NCBI GenBank assembly: GCA_030651375.1
Contig: JAUSFM010000003.1
Span: 1 to 64,000, forward strand
Direction: 5' to 3'
DNA: 64,000 nt
From: Candidatus Woesearchaeota archaeon
GTDB lineage: Archaea; Nanobdellota; Nanobdellia; Woesearchaeales; UBA12501
In this document: positions 1-7,675 of the stretch, one piece after another
Layout: the number at the start of each line of letters is the position of its first letter
How positions within the stretch are numbered: position 1 is the stretch's first letter
The notes under the pieces: model-generated
Database searches by the model: none
What the model was told of the DNA's origin: nothing
Seen by the model: the letters and a program-made list of their open reading frames with translations, nothing else
Made by a program: the position numbers and the translations under genes

Positions 1-123
1 AAATAGTCACGAAGTGATTGTTTGAGTTTTCGTTTTCTCGATTTAACGAAGGCACCTATCTTTTATGATTTTCGGGAACGAAGTGAACCTAAAAGGCAGT
101 AAGAAAATTTTGGCTAACACCTA

Positions 124-146
124 TTAAGCGCTATATTCGCGCTTAA
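124..146. repeat. Perfect inverted repeat upstream of xerA
   Basis: Two 8-nt arms (TTAAGCGC and GCGCTTAA) are separated by a 7-nt A/T-rich spacer. The repeat ends about 60 nt before the chosen xerA start and about 30 nt before its TATA-like element. It could be a hairpin, an operator or a dif-like recombinase site. The arm lengths differ from the usual 11-6-11 dif layout, so no function is assigned. Confidence 0.5.
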
Positions 147-206
147 TTATGCCATTTTCAAACAAAAAGCGAAATATTTATATGGTTGCAGCCATCAAAG
201 AGATTC

Positions 207-1001
207 ATGCTCAACGGCGATCAGGATGCACAGATTCAAAAGCTTAAGGAGGAATGTAAGCTCCGCAAATACTCGCCAGAGACCGCGAAGGCATACCTTG
301 GTGTGATTACTCATTTTCTTGAATCAGGGAAAGAACCGCGGCAGTTCTTGCTGGAAATCACCGATAAAAGCAGGGCAACCATGCGGGGCACGTATTTCGC
401 GCTCAGATTTTTCTATGAAGCGGTATTAAACAAAAAATTCAGCGAAGCCATCCCGCTGGCCAAGAAGAATATCCGGCTCCCTGAAGTGTTAAGCAGGGAA
501 GAAGTTATGAAGATGTGTGAAGCAGTCAAAAATCAGAAGCATAAACTTGTTCTTGCGTTGCTGTACTACGCCGGTTTGCGCCTGTCAGAAGTCATCAACC
601 TGCGATGGAAAGACATTGATTTTGAGCGCGGTCTCATTCATGTCAAGATAGCAAAGGGGGAGCACGAACGGGTTGTTTTCCTGCACGAAAAAGTGGCGGG
701 TTTATTGAAACGGTTTAACGAAGAAAACGACCTGAACAAACAAATCCTCATTTCAGAGCGTGGCAACAAGTACAGCAAACGAACAGTACAGCTTATTGTA
801 AGACACGTCGCACGCAAAGCAGGCATCAGAAAAGAGGTTCATCCGCACATGCTTCGGCACAGCTTTGCCACTCACCTTCTTGAAGGGGGTGCGGACATTC
901 GTTACATCCAGCAGCTGCTGGGTCATAAGAACTTGCAAACAACACAAATCTATACGCACGTGGCGAATAAAGATATCAAGAAATTAGCGAACCTTCTCTG
1001 A
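207..1001 (+). CDS. xerA: XerA-type tyrosine recombinase
   Basis: This is a 264-residue site-specific tyrosine recombinase of the XerC/XerD/XerA family, which resolves chromosome dimers at dif sites. An N-terminal SAM-like core-binding domain (about 1-85) precedes the catalytic domain. The catalytic set is visible: R125 (in GLRLSE), K150 (in AKGEHE), H214 and R217 (in HPHMLRHS), H240 (in LLGHKN) and nucleophile Y249 (in QIYTH). I chose ATG 207 because a TTTATAT element near 176-182 lies about 25-30 nt upstream, as in a leaderless archaeal gene. An in-frame TTG at 186 would overlap the promoter. No phage or integron genes are adjacent, so a housekeeping XerA is more likely than a mobile integrase. 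Confidence 0.92.
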   Translation: MLNGDQDAQIQKLKEECKLRKYSPETAKAYLGVITHFLESGKEPRQFLLEITDKSRATMRGTYFALRFFYEAVLNKKFSEAIPLAKKNIRLPEVLSREEVMKMCEAVKNQKHKLVLALLYYAGLRLSEVINLRWKDIDFERGLIHVKIAKGEHERVVFLHEKVAGLLKRFNEENDLNKQILISERGNKYSKRTVQLIVRHVARKAGIRKEVHPHMLRHSFATHLLEGGADIRYIQQLLGHKNLQTTQIYTHVANKDIKKLANLL

Positions 1002-1049
1002 TCCTAAATTACCATAACCTATAAATAATACCTGCTCTTTCTTCCGGTA

Positions 1050-1559
1050 ATGGTAGCGTTGCCTAGCTCAAGAGACCTTTCGTCTTTGCTCGATTACTTT
1101 TTAGATGAAATCGCATTTGATAATGCCCCTTCGCAGGGGGAGAAACTCACTACCCAACAGCTGGAACTCGTTGTTAACCAAGACGATCTCACTATTCATG
1201 TTTTACACAAAGATGGGGAATTGCAGGACGCGATTTCGTATAGTCCTGAAACACGTTGCGAGTATGGATTTACTTCGGATTACCTTCGACAGATTTCTGC
1301 TCAAGCAAAAGGTCGGGCTCAGTGGAGAACAGGGGATGGCGTTCCCGTGATTGCGCACAAACACGGTGGAATTAATGTTCCTGCGGTAGGGTTCTTCAAG
1401 GTTACTCAAGAACCGGACAGGATTCTGTTTACCTACCTTGGCTTTTTCGTGACGGAAACATCTACTCTCACTGATGGTAAAGTAGTGACGAAAAAAATAT
1501 CGTTCGGACATGAACCCATTCAACTTCCGTATACTAAATCTACTGTCTATCCGCAGTGA
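1050..1559 (+). CDS. Hypothetical protein, 169 aa
   Basis: I do not recognise this protein. It is soluble-looking, with no signal peptide or membrane segment, and its second half is beta-rich with many aromatic residues and lysines. A CTATAAATAAT element lies about 30 nt before ATG 1050, supporting a real leaderless gene. It follows xerA on the same strand after 48 nt but appears to have its own promoter. Function unknown. Confidence 0.6.
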   Translation: MVALPSSRDLSSLLDYFLDEIAFDNAPSQGEKLTTQQLELVVNQDDLTIHVLHKDGELQDAISYSPETRCEYGFTSDYLRQISAQAKGRAQWRTGDGVPVIAHKHGGINVPAVGFFKVTQEPDRILFTYLGFFVTETSTLTDGKVVTKKISFGHEPIQLPYTKSTVYPQ

Positions 1560-1604
1560 TTTTTCTTCATTTTGAGATTTAAGAAATTAGCAAACCTTCT
1601 CTAA

Positions 1605-2027
1605 CTATTCCTTCTTCTGTGCTGCTTTCTTCGGCGCTTCTGTCTTACTTTCTGTTTCTTTTTTCTCGTTTGCCTTCTTTTCTTCTTTCTTATCGTCTGC
1701 TTTCTTCTCTTTCTTTTCCTCGGTGGTCTTTTTCTGTTTTTCTATCTCAGCGTTGACATCAAGATAGTGCTTTCCAAAGAGTTCCGCAGTTACCGAACCG
1801 TCTTCATCTTTGATTGCAGTAACCTTGACAAATCGCGGCGGATTTTTCATGCTGCGCGCCCAGATTTGCATATTGACAAAATTGCCGAGTTTGACATTCT
1901 CTGACTTCATGTGGCGAACGAGGAATGCGCGCAGTGCCCGAACTGCCCTTTTCGCGCGCTTGTGCGCAGGCACTTTCATGAATTCCTTGCGGAGCGGTAC
2001 AATATACGTTCGTTCGAGTTTTGCCAT
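1605..2027 (-). CDS. rpl31e: Large-subunit ribosomal protein eL31 with charged tail
   Basis: Residues 1-85 match eL31, which lines the peptide exit tunnel rim: it begins MAKLERTYIVPLRKEF, has a run of basic helices (HKRAKRAVRALRAFL), then VKLGNFVNMQIWARS and NPPRFVKVTA. A C-terminal tail of about 50 residues made almost only of K, E, D and A follows, which is much longer than a usual eL31 (about 85-95 aa). It is the last gene of an operon read leftwards (eS19, PDCD5, eL39, eL31), 4 nt after eL39. Confidence 0.93.
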   Translation of the reverse strand: MAKLERTYIVPLRKEFMKVPAHKRAKRAVRALRAFLVRHMKSENVKLGNFVNMQIWARSMKNPPRFVKVTAIKDEDGSVTAELFGKHYLDVNAEIEKQKKTTEEKKEKKADDKKEEKKANEKKETESKTEAPKKAAQKKE

Positions 2028-2031
2028 TGTT

Positions 2032-2205
2032 TTATGCCTTCAGTTTTTTGCGGCGCCAATTTCTTTTGACGACGGTGTGTCGTCCCGGATGCACTTTTCG
2101 TCCCGGTCCGTAAATTTTAAGGACGGTCCAGAATGGTGCCCAACGTGTCTGGCGGCCATACTTGGCAAGCCGTCTTTTTCTGCTGGGATGTTTGAATCGT
2201 GCCAT
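2032..2205 (-). CDS. rpl39e: Large-subunit ribosomal protein eL39
   Basis: This is a 57-residue, very basic protein starting MARFKHPSRKRRLAKYGRQ and containing RWAPFWTVLK and RNWRRKKLKA, the standard eL39 layout, a tunnel protein of the large subunit. It is short and easily overlooked. It lies between PDCD5 and eL31 with spacers of 1 nt and 4 nt, matching a gene order common in archaea. Confidence 0.95.
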   Translation of the reverse strand: MARFKHPSRKRRLAKYGRQTRWAPFWTVLKIYGPGRKVHPGRHTVVKRNWRRKKLKA

Positions 2206-2206
2206 G

Positions 2207-2551
2207 TTAAACTCGTTTGATTGTTGTTTCCTTTTTATCAGGTGTCATCATCCTTATGATGTCCTTGAATTGTTCGTCACTCAACGGCGCGCGTATCTTG
2301 CCGGCTTTGATAAACTGGCCGAGTACGACCATCGCCTGCAGCGCTTTTTCCGGATGGGCAAGTTTCAGTGTGCCCAGCCGCGCAATAGCATCTGCAGCCA
2401 AATACTGCTTGACCACTGCCTCGAGCATTTCGATCTGTTGTTGCAGCTCGGCTTGTTTTTCATACGGGCTATTGCCATACTCCTGCGGCGCTTGGTGCGC
2501 TGCATTGAGTGCTGCACGTTTTTGTGCCCGAAGTATTTCAAGCTCATCCAT
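2207..2551 (-). CDS. PDCD5/TFAR19-family DNA-binding protein
   Basis: This 114-residue protein matches the archaeal PDCD5 family. It has an N-terminal helix (MDELEILRAQKRAAL), a central helix bundle with YLAADAIARLGTLKLAHPEKA, and a C-terminal segment (LSDEQFKDIIRMM) ending in basic residues. Archaeal members are small DNA-binding proteins usually encoded next to eS19, eL39 and eL31, as here. The gene lies 1 nt downstream of eS19 and is surely co-transcribed with it. Its cellular role is not well defined. Confidence 0.9.
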   Translation of the reverse strand: MDELEILRAQKRAALNAAHQAPQEYGNSPYEKQAELQQQIEMLEAVVKQYLAADAIARLGTLKLAHPEKALQAMVVLGQFIKAGKIRAPLSDEQFKDIIRMMTPDKKETTIKRV

Positions 2552-2552
2552 G

Positions 2553-3131
2553 TTATGCTTGGATGCTTATTTTTTTCTTTTTTTCCTCAGCCGGCTTTTC
2601 TGATTTTTCCTTTTCCATCTTCTCTGTTTTTTCTCCGGGCTTTGCGTCAACACCTGATTCGGTTGGTGCTGCGGGTGCAGGCCGAGGTTTTAGCCGCGGT
2701 GAGGCTTTGATAAGAGTGAGTGCTACCTTGTCAAGAAGTGAATGTCCTTTTGGTGAGACAATGCGCCCCTTGTGTTCCGCGTCTTTCGGCGTCTGCTTCA
2801 AGAGGTCTGCTTTTTCGAGCTGCTGGAACATCTTTCGGATAAGGTTGCCGGCGCCGCGGTAGAATCGGTCAGGCTTGTGGCCTCTGTTTTTTCTGCCGCC
2901 GTATCGCGTGCGGAGTTTTGAAACGCCAATCGGGCCATGCATTGCAGCAGTTCGGAGAATCGATGCGGCGCGAAGATACCACCAATCGGTTTGCGTTGGT
3001 GGGCGTTCCTTGCTCATGCCTGTTTTACAGAATGTTGCCCACACCGGTGGCTTTATCGACTGAATCTTCTTCAGCTCGTCAGCGGTTTTGTAGATGAGGG
3101 TTGTCGCGTCAACGTCGTACAGTAAGCTCAT
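2553..3131 (-). CDS. rps19e: Small-subunit ribosomal protein eS19 with charged tail
   Basis: This 192-residue protein begins MSLLYDVDATTLIYKTADELK. The eS19 core is clear: PPVWATFCKTG, DWWYLRAASILRT, YGGRKNRGHKPDRFYRGAGN and the C-terminal winged helix with KGRIVSPKG. After about residue 150 it carries a tail rich in P, A, K and E that a normal eS19 lacks. An upstream in-frame ATG (3224) would add 31 residues unlike eS19, so 3131 is the start. It is the first gene of the four-gene operon. Confidence 0.94.
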   Translation of the reverse strand: MSLLYDVDATTLIYKTADELKKIQSIKPPVWATFCKTGMSKERPPTQTDWWYLRAASILRTAAMHGPIGVSKLRTRYGGRKNRGHKPDRFYRGAGNLIRKMFQQLEKADLLKQTPKDAEHKGRIVSPKGHSLLDKVALTLIKASPRLKPRPAPAAPTESGVDAKPGEKTEKMEKEKSEKPAEEKKKKISIQA

Positions 3132-3274
3132 AGGTATCGCTTTTTGTTTTTTTGATTTTGATGAGGTGAACCTTGCGGTTCGATGGGGGATGCGGACATC
3201 CCAAAAGGATATGATGAGAAACAAGGCGGTTGTTTATAAAGGTTTCTGTTCCAGCGGCTTTGTTCGTCGTCAAA

Positions 3275-3283
3275 TTTATAAAT
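3275..3283 (+). promoter_or_regulatory. TATA-like promoter element
   Basis: TTTATAAAT lies 22-30 nt before ATG 3306, in the short region between the divergent eS19 operon and the nucleotidyltransferase gene. The spacing is typical of an archaeal TATA box. Confidence 0.5.
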
Positions 3284-3305
3284 AAGTTTCATTTTTTGAA
3301 TCGCC

Positions 3306-4115
3306 ATGAAAGCAATCATCATCGCCGCGGGCATGAGCAAGCGTCTCATGCCTATTACCACAAATCTTCCGAAATGCATGCTCAAGATAAAAGGCAAGCC
3401 CTTGATTCAGCACGCCCTTGATATTTTCAAGGCAAATGGCGTGGCCGACATTTCAGTCATCCGCGGCTACCAGAAAGATAAAATTAATTTTCCCGGCCTC
3501 TCGTATTTCGAAAATCCGGACTTTGAAAACAACAACATTCTGCATTCGCTGATGTGCGCAAAACAAAAACTGAAAGAGGCCATTGAAAATAATGAAGACA
3601 TCATCGTGACCTATTCAGACATTTTGTTCAAAGATGAGATTGTAAAAAAACTGTTGCCATCACGCGAGCCGGTTTCAATCGTGGTTGACACCGAGTGGCA
3701 TGAATACTACAATGGAAGAACCGACCATCCCATTACTGAAGCAGAAAACGTCGTGTTCAACGACAACCTGCACGTCATAAAAATCGGCAAGGATGTTATC
3801 ACGGACAGCGTTCCGCACCACCAGCAGGGAGAATTTATTGGTCTCTGGAAATTTTCCCCGAAGGGCGCAAAAACATTTATCGAGCAGTTCGAGAAGCTCA
3901 ACAGCACCATTGTCAAAACAAACCCCTACCAAAACGCGAAAGAGTGGCGCAAGGCATACATCACCGACATCCTTCAAGACCTCGTGAACCACGGCCAAAA
4001 AATTCATTGCACGCTCATCCAGAAGGGCTGGAAAGAATTTGACACGGTGCAAGACTTTCTCCGCGTTGGCGGCCAGTTGCCTGAAGAACCAGCGCAGCGT
4101 CTTGCCACAAAATGA
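3306..4115 (+). CDS. NTP-transferase, phosphonate/phosphocholine cytidylyltransferase-like
   Basis: This 269-residue GT-A-fold nucleotidyltransferase starts with the nucleotide-binding loop IIIAAGMSKRLMPIT and the conserved KCMLKIKGKPLIQ. The segments FENNNILHSLMCAK, VTYSDILF and SIVVDTEWHEYYNGR resemble the cytidylyltransferase domain often fused to or partnered with PEP mutase (PntC type), which activates 2-aminoethyl- or hydroxyethyl-phosphonate with CTP. LicC-like phosphocholine cytidylyltransferase is an alternative. Its stop overlaps the start of the next gene (ATGA), so the two are translationally coupled. PEP mutase and phosphonopyruvate decarboxylase are not in the window. Confidence 0.75.
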   Translation: MKAIIIAAGMSKRLMPITTNLPKCMLKIKGKPLIQHALDIFKANGVADISVIRGYQKDKINFPGLSYFENPDFENNNILHSLMCAKQKLKEAIENNEDIIVTYSDILFKDEIVKKLLPSREPVSIVVDTEWHEYYNGRTDHPITEAENVVFNDNLHVIKIGKDVITDSVPHHQQGEFIGLWKFSPKGAKTFIEQFEKLNSTIVKTNPYQNAKEWRKAYITDILQDLVNHGQKIHCTLIQKGWKEFDTVQDFLRVGGQLPEEPAQRLATK

Positions 4116-5245
4116 GCCAGACTTTTTTTTTCGGTGCAGGAAGCATTTCGCGCGTACAAACTATTCTTGAAAAAGAAAAACCAAGCCATATTTTTCTCGT
4201 GCACGGAAAAAAATCCTATGAATCATCCGGCGCAGCAGCAGTGCTTGACCCGCTTCTTAAAAAATATCACGTCACCCGTTTTTCTGATTTTGACGTCAAT
4301 CCAAAAATTGAGGATGTGCGAAAAGGCATTGCCCTCTTCAAACAGTATGCCTGCGACTTTGTCATTGCCGTGGGCGGCGGCACATCTATAGACATTGCGA
4401 AAGCAGTTGCCGTGCTTGCATGCCACCATGATGCGCCGGAAATATATCTTGCTGGAAAAAACGAAATAACCCACCGCGCGGTTACTTTTCTCGCCATTCC
4501 CACAACATCCGGCTCTGGTTCCGAAGCAACGCCGTTTGCCGTGGTGTACATGAACAAAATAAAATACTCCTTAAGCCATCCGTGCGTTCTTCCAGACTAC
4601 GCGATTGTTGACCCCAAGCTCACGATGAGCCTTTCACCGCATCAGACCGCATATACTGGCATGGACGCATTGTCTCAAGCGATTGAATCATTTTGGAGCA
4701 TCAACTCAACCGAGGAATCAAAGCAGTACGCCCGCGAGGCAATTCCGCTTGCGCTTGCGCATCTTTCTGACGCTGTCACCGCGCCAACGCTTGCCGCACG
4801 GGAAGCAATGGCAAAAGCATCACATCTTGCCGGAAAAGCAATCGCCATCACCAAAACAACCGCGCCGCACGCGATTTCATATTATTTCACCACCTATCAT
4901 GGTGTGCCGCACGGCCACGCAGTCGCATTGACGCTTCCATCGCTTCTTGTTTTCAACAGCGGCGTGACCGATGCTGACGTGAATGACGAGCGCGGTTCGG
5001 CGCAAGCAAAAAAAACAATGCGTGAATTGGTTACACTTCTCGGAGCTTCATCAGTTGAATCTGCCGCAGAAAAAATAACTGTGTTGATGAAACATATCGG
5101 CCTCGCTGTCCAGCTTCGCGACCTCGGCGTGGCTGAAACAGAGCATCCACGCATTGTGGCGAGCGTTGATCTGGAGCGCGTGAAAAATAATCCACGGCTG
5201 TTGACGGCTGGTGCATTGAACACTATTTTACAGAAGATACAATAG
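4112..5245 (+). CDS. Iron-containing alcohol dehydrogenase, phosphonoacetaldehyde-reductase-like
   Basis: This 377-residue protein belongs to the group III iron-dependent alcohol dehydrogenases. Visible features are the NAD(P)-binding VIAVGGGTSIDIAKA, the family signature FLAIPTTSGSGSEATPFAV, and metal-ligand-type segments YTGMDALSQAIES, KTTAPHAISYYFT and HGVPHGHAVAL. With the cytidylyltransferase one overlapping codon upstream, the best guess is reduction of phosphonoacetaldehyde to 2-hydroxyethylphosphonate. A generic butanol- or lactaldehyde-type dehydrogenase is the fallback. The family call is firm; the substrate is inference from context. Confidence 0.8.
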   Translation: MSQTFFFGAGSISRVQTILEKEKPSHIFLVHGKKSYESSGAAAVLDPLLKKYHVTRFSDFDVNPKIEDVRKGIALFKQYACDFVIAVGGGTSIDIAKAVAVLACHHDAPEIYLAGKNEITHRAVTFLAIPTTSGSGSEATPFAVVYMNKIKYSLSHPCVLPDYAIVDPKLTMSLSPHQTAYTGMDALSQAIESFWSINSTEESKQYAREAIPLALAHLSDAVTAPTLAAREAMAKASHLAGKAIAITKTTAPHAISYYFTTYHGVPHGHAVALTLPSLLVFNSGVTDADVNDERGSAQAKKTMRELVTLLGASSVESAAEKITVLMKHIGLAVQLRDLGVAETEHPRIVASVDLERVKNNPRLLTAGALNTILQKIQ

Positions 5246-5272
5246 ACCCAATCTAAATACGCTCATCAACAA

Positions 5273-5629
5273 TCAACAGCACGACCGTTCACATTCCATA
5301 CAATTTGTCTTGCTGCACATTCGCGGCACCAGCTTTCCTTCGGTGCCCCATTTTTTCATGCCGTCAAAAATCTGCATGACACCCGTTCCCTTTTCTGTGA
5401 GTTGGTATTCAACTGCACGGGGAATTTCCCGGATTATTTTTTTCTGAATAAGGCCATCAGTTTCAAGTTCCTGCAGCCGCATCGATAGCACACGGTTCGT
5501 GGCATGCTTTAGCCTTCCGCTCAGCTGGTTGAAATTCCGTTTTTCGTTGTGGTACAATTCCTGAAGAATCAGAATTGTCCATTTTTTCCCCAGGACGTGC
5601 TGTATTTCCAAAAGCGCACAGTTTGCCAT
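5273..5629 (-). CDS. HxlR-family winged-helix regulator
   Basis: This 118-residue single-domain winged-helix protein matches HxlR: MANCALLEIQHVLGKKWTILIL at the start, then NQLSGRLKHATNRVLSMRLQELE (recognition helix) and VEYQLTEKG (wing). The C-terminus is Cys-rich (MCSKTNCMECERSCC), which may bind a metal or sense oxidants; this is not seen in typical HxlR. It is divergent from the radical SAM gene, with a short palindrome between them. Confidence 0.88.
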   Translation of the reverse strand: MANCALLEIQHVLGKKWTILILQELYHNEKRNFNQLSGRLKHATNRVLSMRLQELETDGLIQKKIIREIPRAVEYQLTEKGTGVMQIFDGMKKWGTEGKLVPRMCSKTNCMECERSCC

Positions 5630-5635
5630 TTTCAG

Positions 5636-5651
5636 GTATCCTAATTGATAC
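5636..5651. promoter_or_regulatory. Candidate HxlR operator
   Basis: GTATC and GATAC form an inverted repeat spaced by 6 nt, located between the HxlR start and the TATA-like TTTTAAATATT of the radical SAM gene. This is where an autoregulatory operator would be expected. Only the short arms and the position support it. Confidence 0.35.
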
Positions 5652-5700
5652 GCTTCTTTTAAATATTACTTTTTCCCCCGTATATTTCGAGGTGTTTTCC

Positions 5701-7221
5701 ATGGCTGATGAATCATGTGCTCCGTGTACTCCTGTTAAAATAAAAGTGCCCATGACGCCGACACTAGAGCGTCTTCTTAATCCTGACCTCTTTCGACGAG
5801 ATGAGCCGCTTTTTACCGGTACTCTCTCGCCGCCGCAGGGCGGTGATAAAGTGTATAATCTTACTCCTGACGAAATCAACGCGATTCTCAAACGGCGCGG
5901 GGCTGTCGTTGATCTTCATCCAGGCATGGGCGGCATTTCACCGGATAAATTGCGAGAAGAAATTAGAGCAGGCCACATGCTTACATCCCTTGATTATATG
6001 CTTACGCGCGGCTGTAACTTTGAATGCACCTGGTGTTTTGCGAGTTCCAGCCCGCTCCAAAAAGACATTATTCCTTACGGTATTCTTGAAAAACTGACTG
6101 CTGATGCAGTTGCTATTGGAACGTCCCTGTTTATACTTACCGGCGGCGAGCCGCTGATGTATCATGATCCGGCACTGGGGAGACAGCAGGGCCGCGGCGA
6201 TCATTTTTTCAGGGTGGTTGACATGATTCGCCGCACTGCTGCTGCCGCAGGAAGAGAAGTAAAAATTCTCACATTCGACGATGTAGCGCTGATAACTCCT
6301 GAAATCGCGCGCCGGTTTGCTGATTACAAAGTTGGCTTATGCACGAAAGGCGACACGCTCATTGCTGAACTGCAGGACTACAAAGTGAATCAGGTCGGTG
6401 CGTTTGACAAAATGACGCGCGGCTACCAACATCTTATTGATGCTGGCTATGGGAAAGATCCAGCGCTTCGCCTCGTTGTCAATTCAGTTCTTGACCACAC
6501 CACATTCGATGGCATGGTTGACTTGCACTCATGGGTGATGGATCACGGCTTTGACCATTCTATTGTGCCAGTGCATTACTGCGGCAACGCTGTCAATGAG
6601 GATCAGGAAGGCGGCATTCATTCTCCGCATGTAAAAGTTCTTCTCGATTTGATTGCCCGCGTTGATGCAGACCGGTATGGGATTGTGTGGAAACCCTGGT
6701 CTGCTTTCACGTACGACAAAACGTGCAACCGGAATCTTTCCGGACTGCACGTGCGCGCAGACGGAAATGTTACTGCGTGCTCTGAATCGCCTGGCCCCGA
6801 CGAGACTGATCGATACACCTTTGGCAATGTCACGACGCCCGGCTTTTCGCTGAAAGATTTAGTGGCGAGTGAGCGCCTGCGGCAGTACCGTGATGAATTT
6901 GCGCATGGCTATGGAACGTATGTATGCAATCCGGATGTGTGTGACTTGAATGCAAATGACCTGTGCAGAGGCGGTTGTGCGACACGTTCGGCGTATTCAA
7001 AAATTGATCCGGAAACTGGACTCATTGTCCAAAATACCAATCCCCATAACTACAGCGAGCATCGCGAGGATCCATTCTGCCCTGCGTGGACAGTGCTTGC
7101 TGAACGCCAGGGCGTGCTTCGACCCGGAGTGTTGCAAGAAATTCACGAGCGCCTGCTCGCAAAATCAACATCCCTCCAACCTGTCGATTTCCCTTATCAA
7201 GGAGCTGCGCAAATCGCGTAG
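5701..7221 (+). CDS. Radical SAM/SPASM-like protein
   Basis: This 506-residue radical SAM enzyme has its [4Fe-4S]-binding CNFECTWC (CxxxCxxC) about residue 108 and a GGEPL motif shortly after. The C-terminal region carries more cysteines (TACSES, YVCNPDVCDLN, DLCRGGC, DPFCPAW) arranged like a SPASM or twitch auxiliary-cluster domain. ATG 5701 follows GAGGTG by 7 nt; an earlier in-frame start would overlap the divergent HxlR gene. Such proteins modify peptides or make cofactors, but no obvious precursor peptide is adjacent. A SAM-enzyme role is firm; the substrate is unknown. Confidence 0.85.
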   Translation: MADESCAPCTPVKIKVPMTPTLERLLNPDLFRRDEPLFTGTLSPPQGGDKVYNLTPDEINAILKRRGAVVDLHPGMGGISPDKLREEIRAGHMLTSLDYMLTRGCNFECTWCFASSSPLQKDIIPYGILEKLTADAVAIGTSLFILTGGEPLMYHDPALGRQQGRGDHFFRVVDMIRRTAAAAGREVKILTFDDVALITPEIARRFADYKVGLCTKGDTLIAELQDYKVNQVGAFDKMTRGYQHLIDAGYGKDPALRLVVNSVLDHTTFDGMVDLHSWVMDHGFDHSIVPVHYCGNAVNEDQEGGIHSPHVKVLLDLIARVDADRYGIVWKPWSAFTYDKTCNRNLSGLHVRADGNVTACSESPGPDETDRYTFGNVTTPGFSLKDLVASERLRQYRDEFAHGYGTYVCNPDVCDLNANDLCRGGCATRSAYSKIDPETGLIVQNTNPHNYSEHREDPFCPAWTVLAERQGVLRPGVLQEIHERLLAKSTSLQPVDFPYQGAAQIA

Positions 7222-7310
7222 CCTCTTCTTAAACACTCTCGTTAAAAAACCACAAACAATATAAACAGCAATTGCCTTTAGTATAATAAACCTATTTAAA
7301 CAACACTTAA

Positions 7311-7318
7311 AGGAGGTG
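7311..7318 (+). promoter_or_regulatory. Strong Shine-Dalgarno site
   Basis: AGGAGGTG is the strongest ribosome-binding site in the window and lies 4 nt before ATG 7323. It decides ATG 7323 over the in-frame GTG at 7320. Confidence 0.7.
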
Positions 7319-7322
7319 TGTG

Positions 7323-7538
7323 ATGGGTGAAGTTGTTTCATTAGTACGAAAAGGAAATGGTGTAAAGGTAGAATCCAAAGGCTGGACAACTGCCAAAGTC
7401 AGCGTTGATGCTTCCCTGAAGCAGCGCCTGAGCGGTATGGATAAAAACAAACCATTCAGAGGCCGTGTAGAAAAAGTTGGCGGCAGCGGCAAGAGCGACC
7501 AACAGCAGACGCTCAAACTGGTTGAGATTCTCGGATAA
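7323..7538 (+). CDS. Small basic protein, 71 aa
   Basis: I do not recognise this 71-residue protein. It is basic and beta-like (EVVSLVRKGNGVKVESKGW, FRGRVEKVGGSGK) and might be a small OB- or SH3-like nucleic-acid-binding fold. Its very strong Shine-Dalgarno site and the TATA-like CTATTTAAAC upstream suggest an abundant protein. It stands alone between the radical SAM gene and glmS. Confidence 0.7.
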   Translation: MGEVVSLVRKGNGVKVESKGWTTAKVSVDASLKQRLSGMDKNKPFRGRVEKVGGSGKSDQQQTLKLVEILG

Positions 7539-7542
7539 ACTT

Positions 7543-7588
7543 TTATTTTTTTCTGTCTTTTTATTCATTTCTTTTTTTTCTTCCTTTT
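7543..7588 (+). terminator. T-rich termination region
   Basis: Several runs of T (up to 8) follow the stop codon of the small basic protein gene, as expected for intrinsic archaeal termination on oligo-T tracts. Confidence 0.45.
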
Positions 7589-7675
7589 CATTGTACTGTT
7601 ATCTTAACGCTCTCGCACTCCCATTAAAAAACAACCCAAAACTATAAAAGGCACCCGGTTGTTGGTCGATGAACC

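Noticed and set aside
2162-2710. Long plus-strand frames (2162-2710, 2217-2603, 1810-2220) opposite the ribosomal operon
   Set aside because: They are antisense to eL31, eL39, PDCD5 and eS19, which are certain, and have no start signals.
3132-3224. 31-codon N-terminal extension of eS19
   Set aside because: eS19 proteins begin near the MSLLYDVD position; the extension overlaps the promoter region.
5463-5891. 142-codon minus-strand frame over the HxlR and radical SAM starts
   Set aside because: It overlaps two well-supported genes in another frame.
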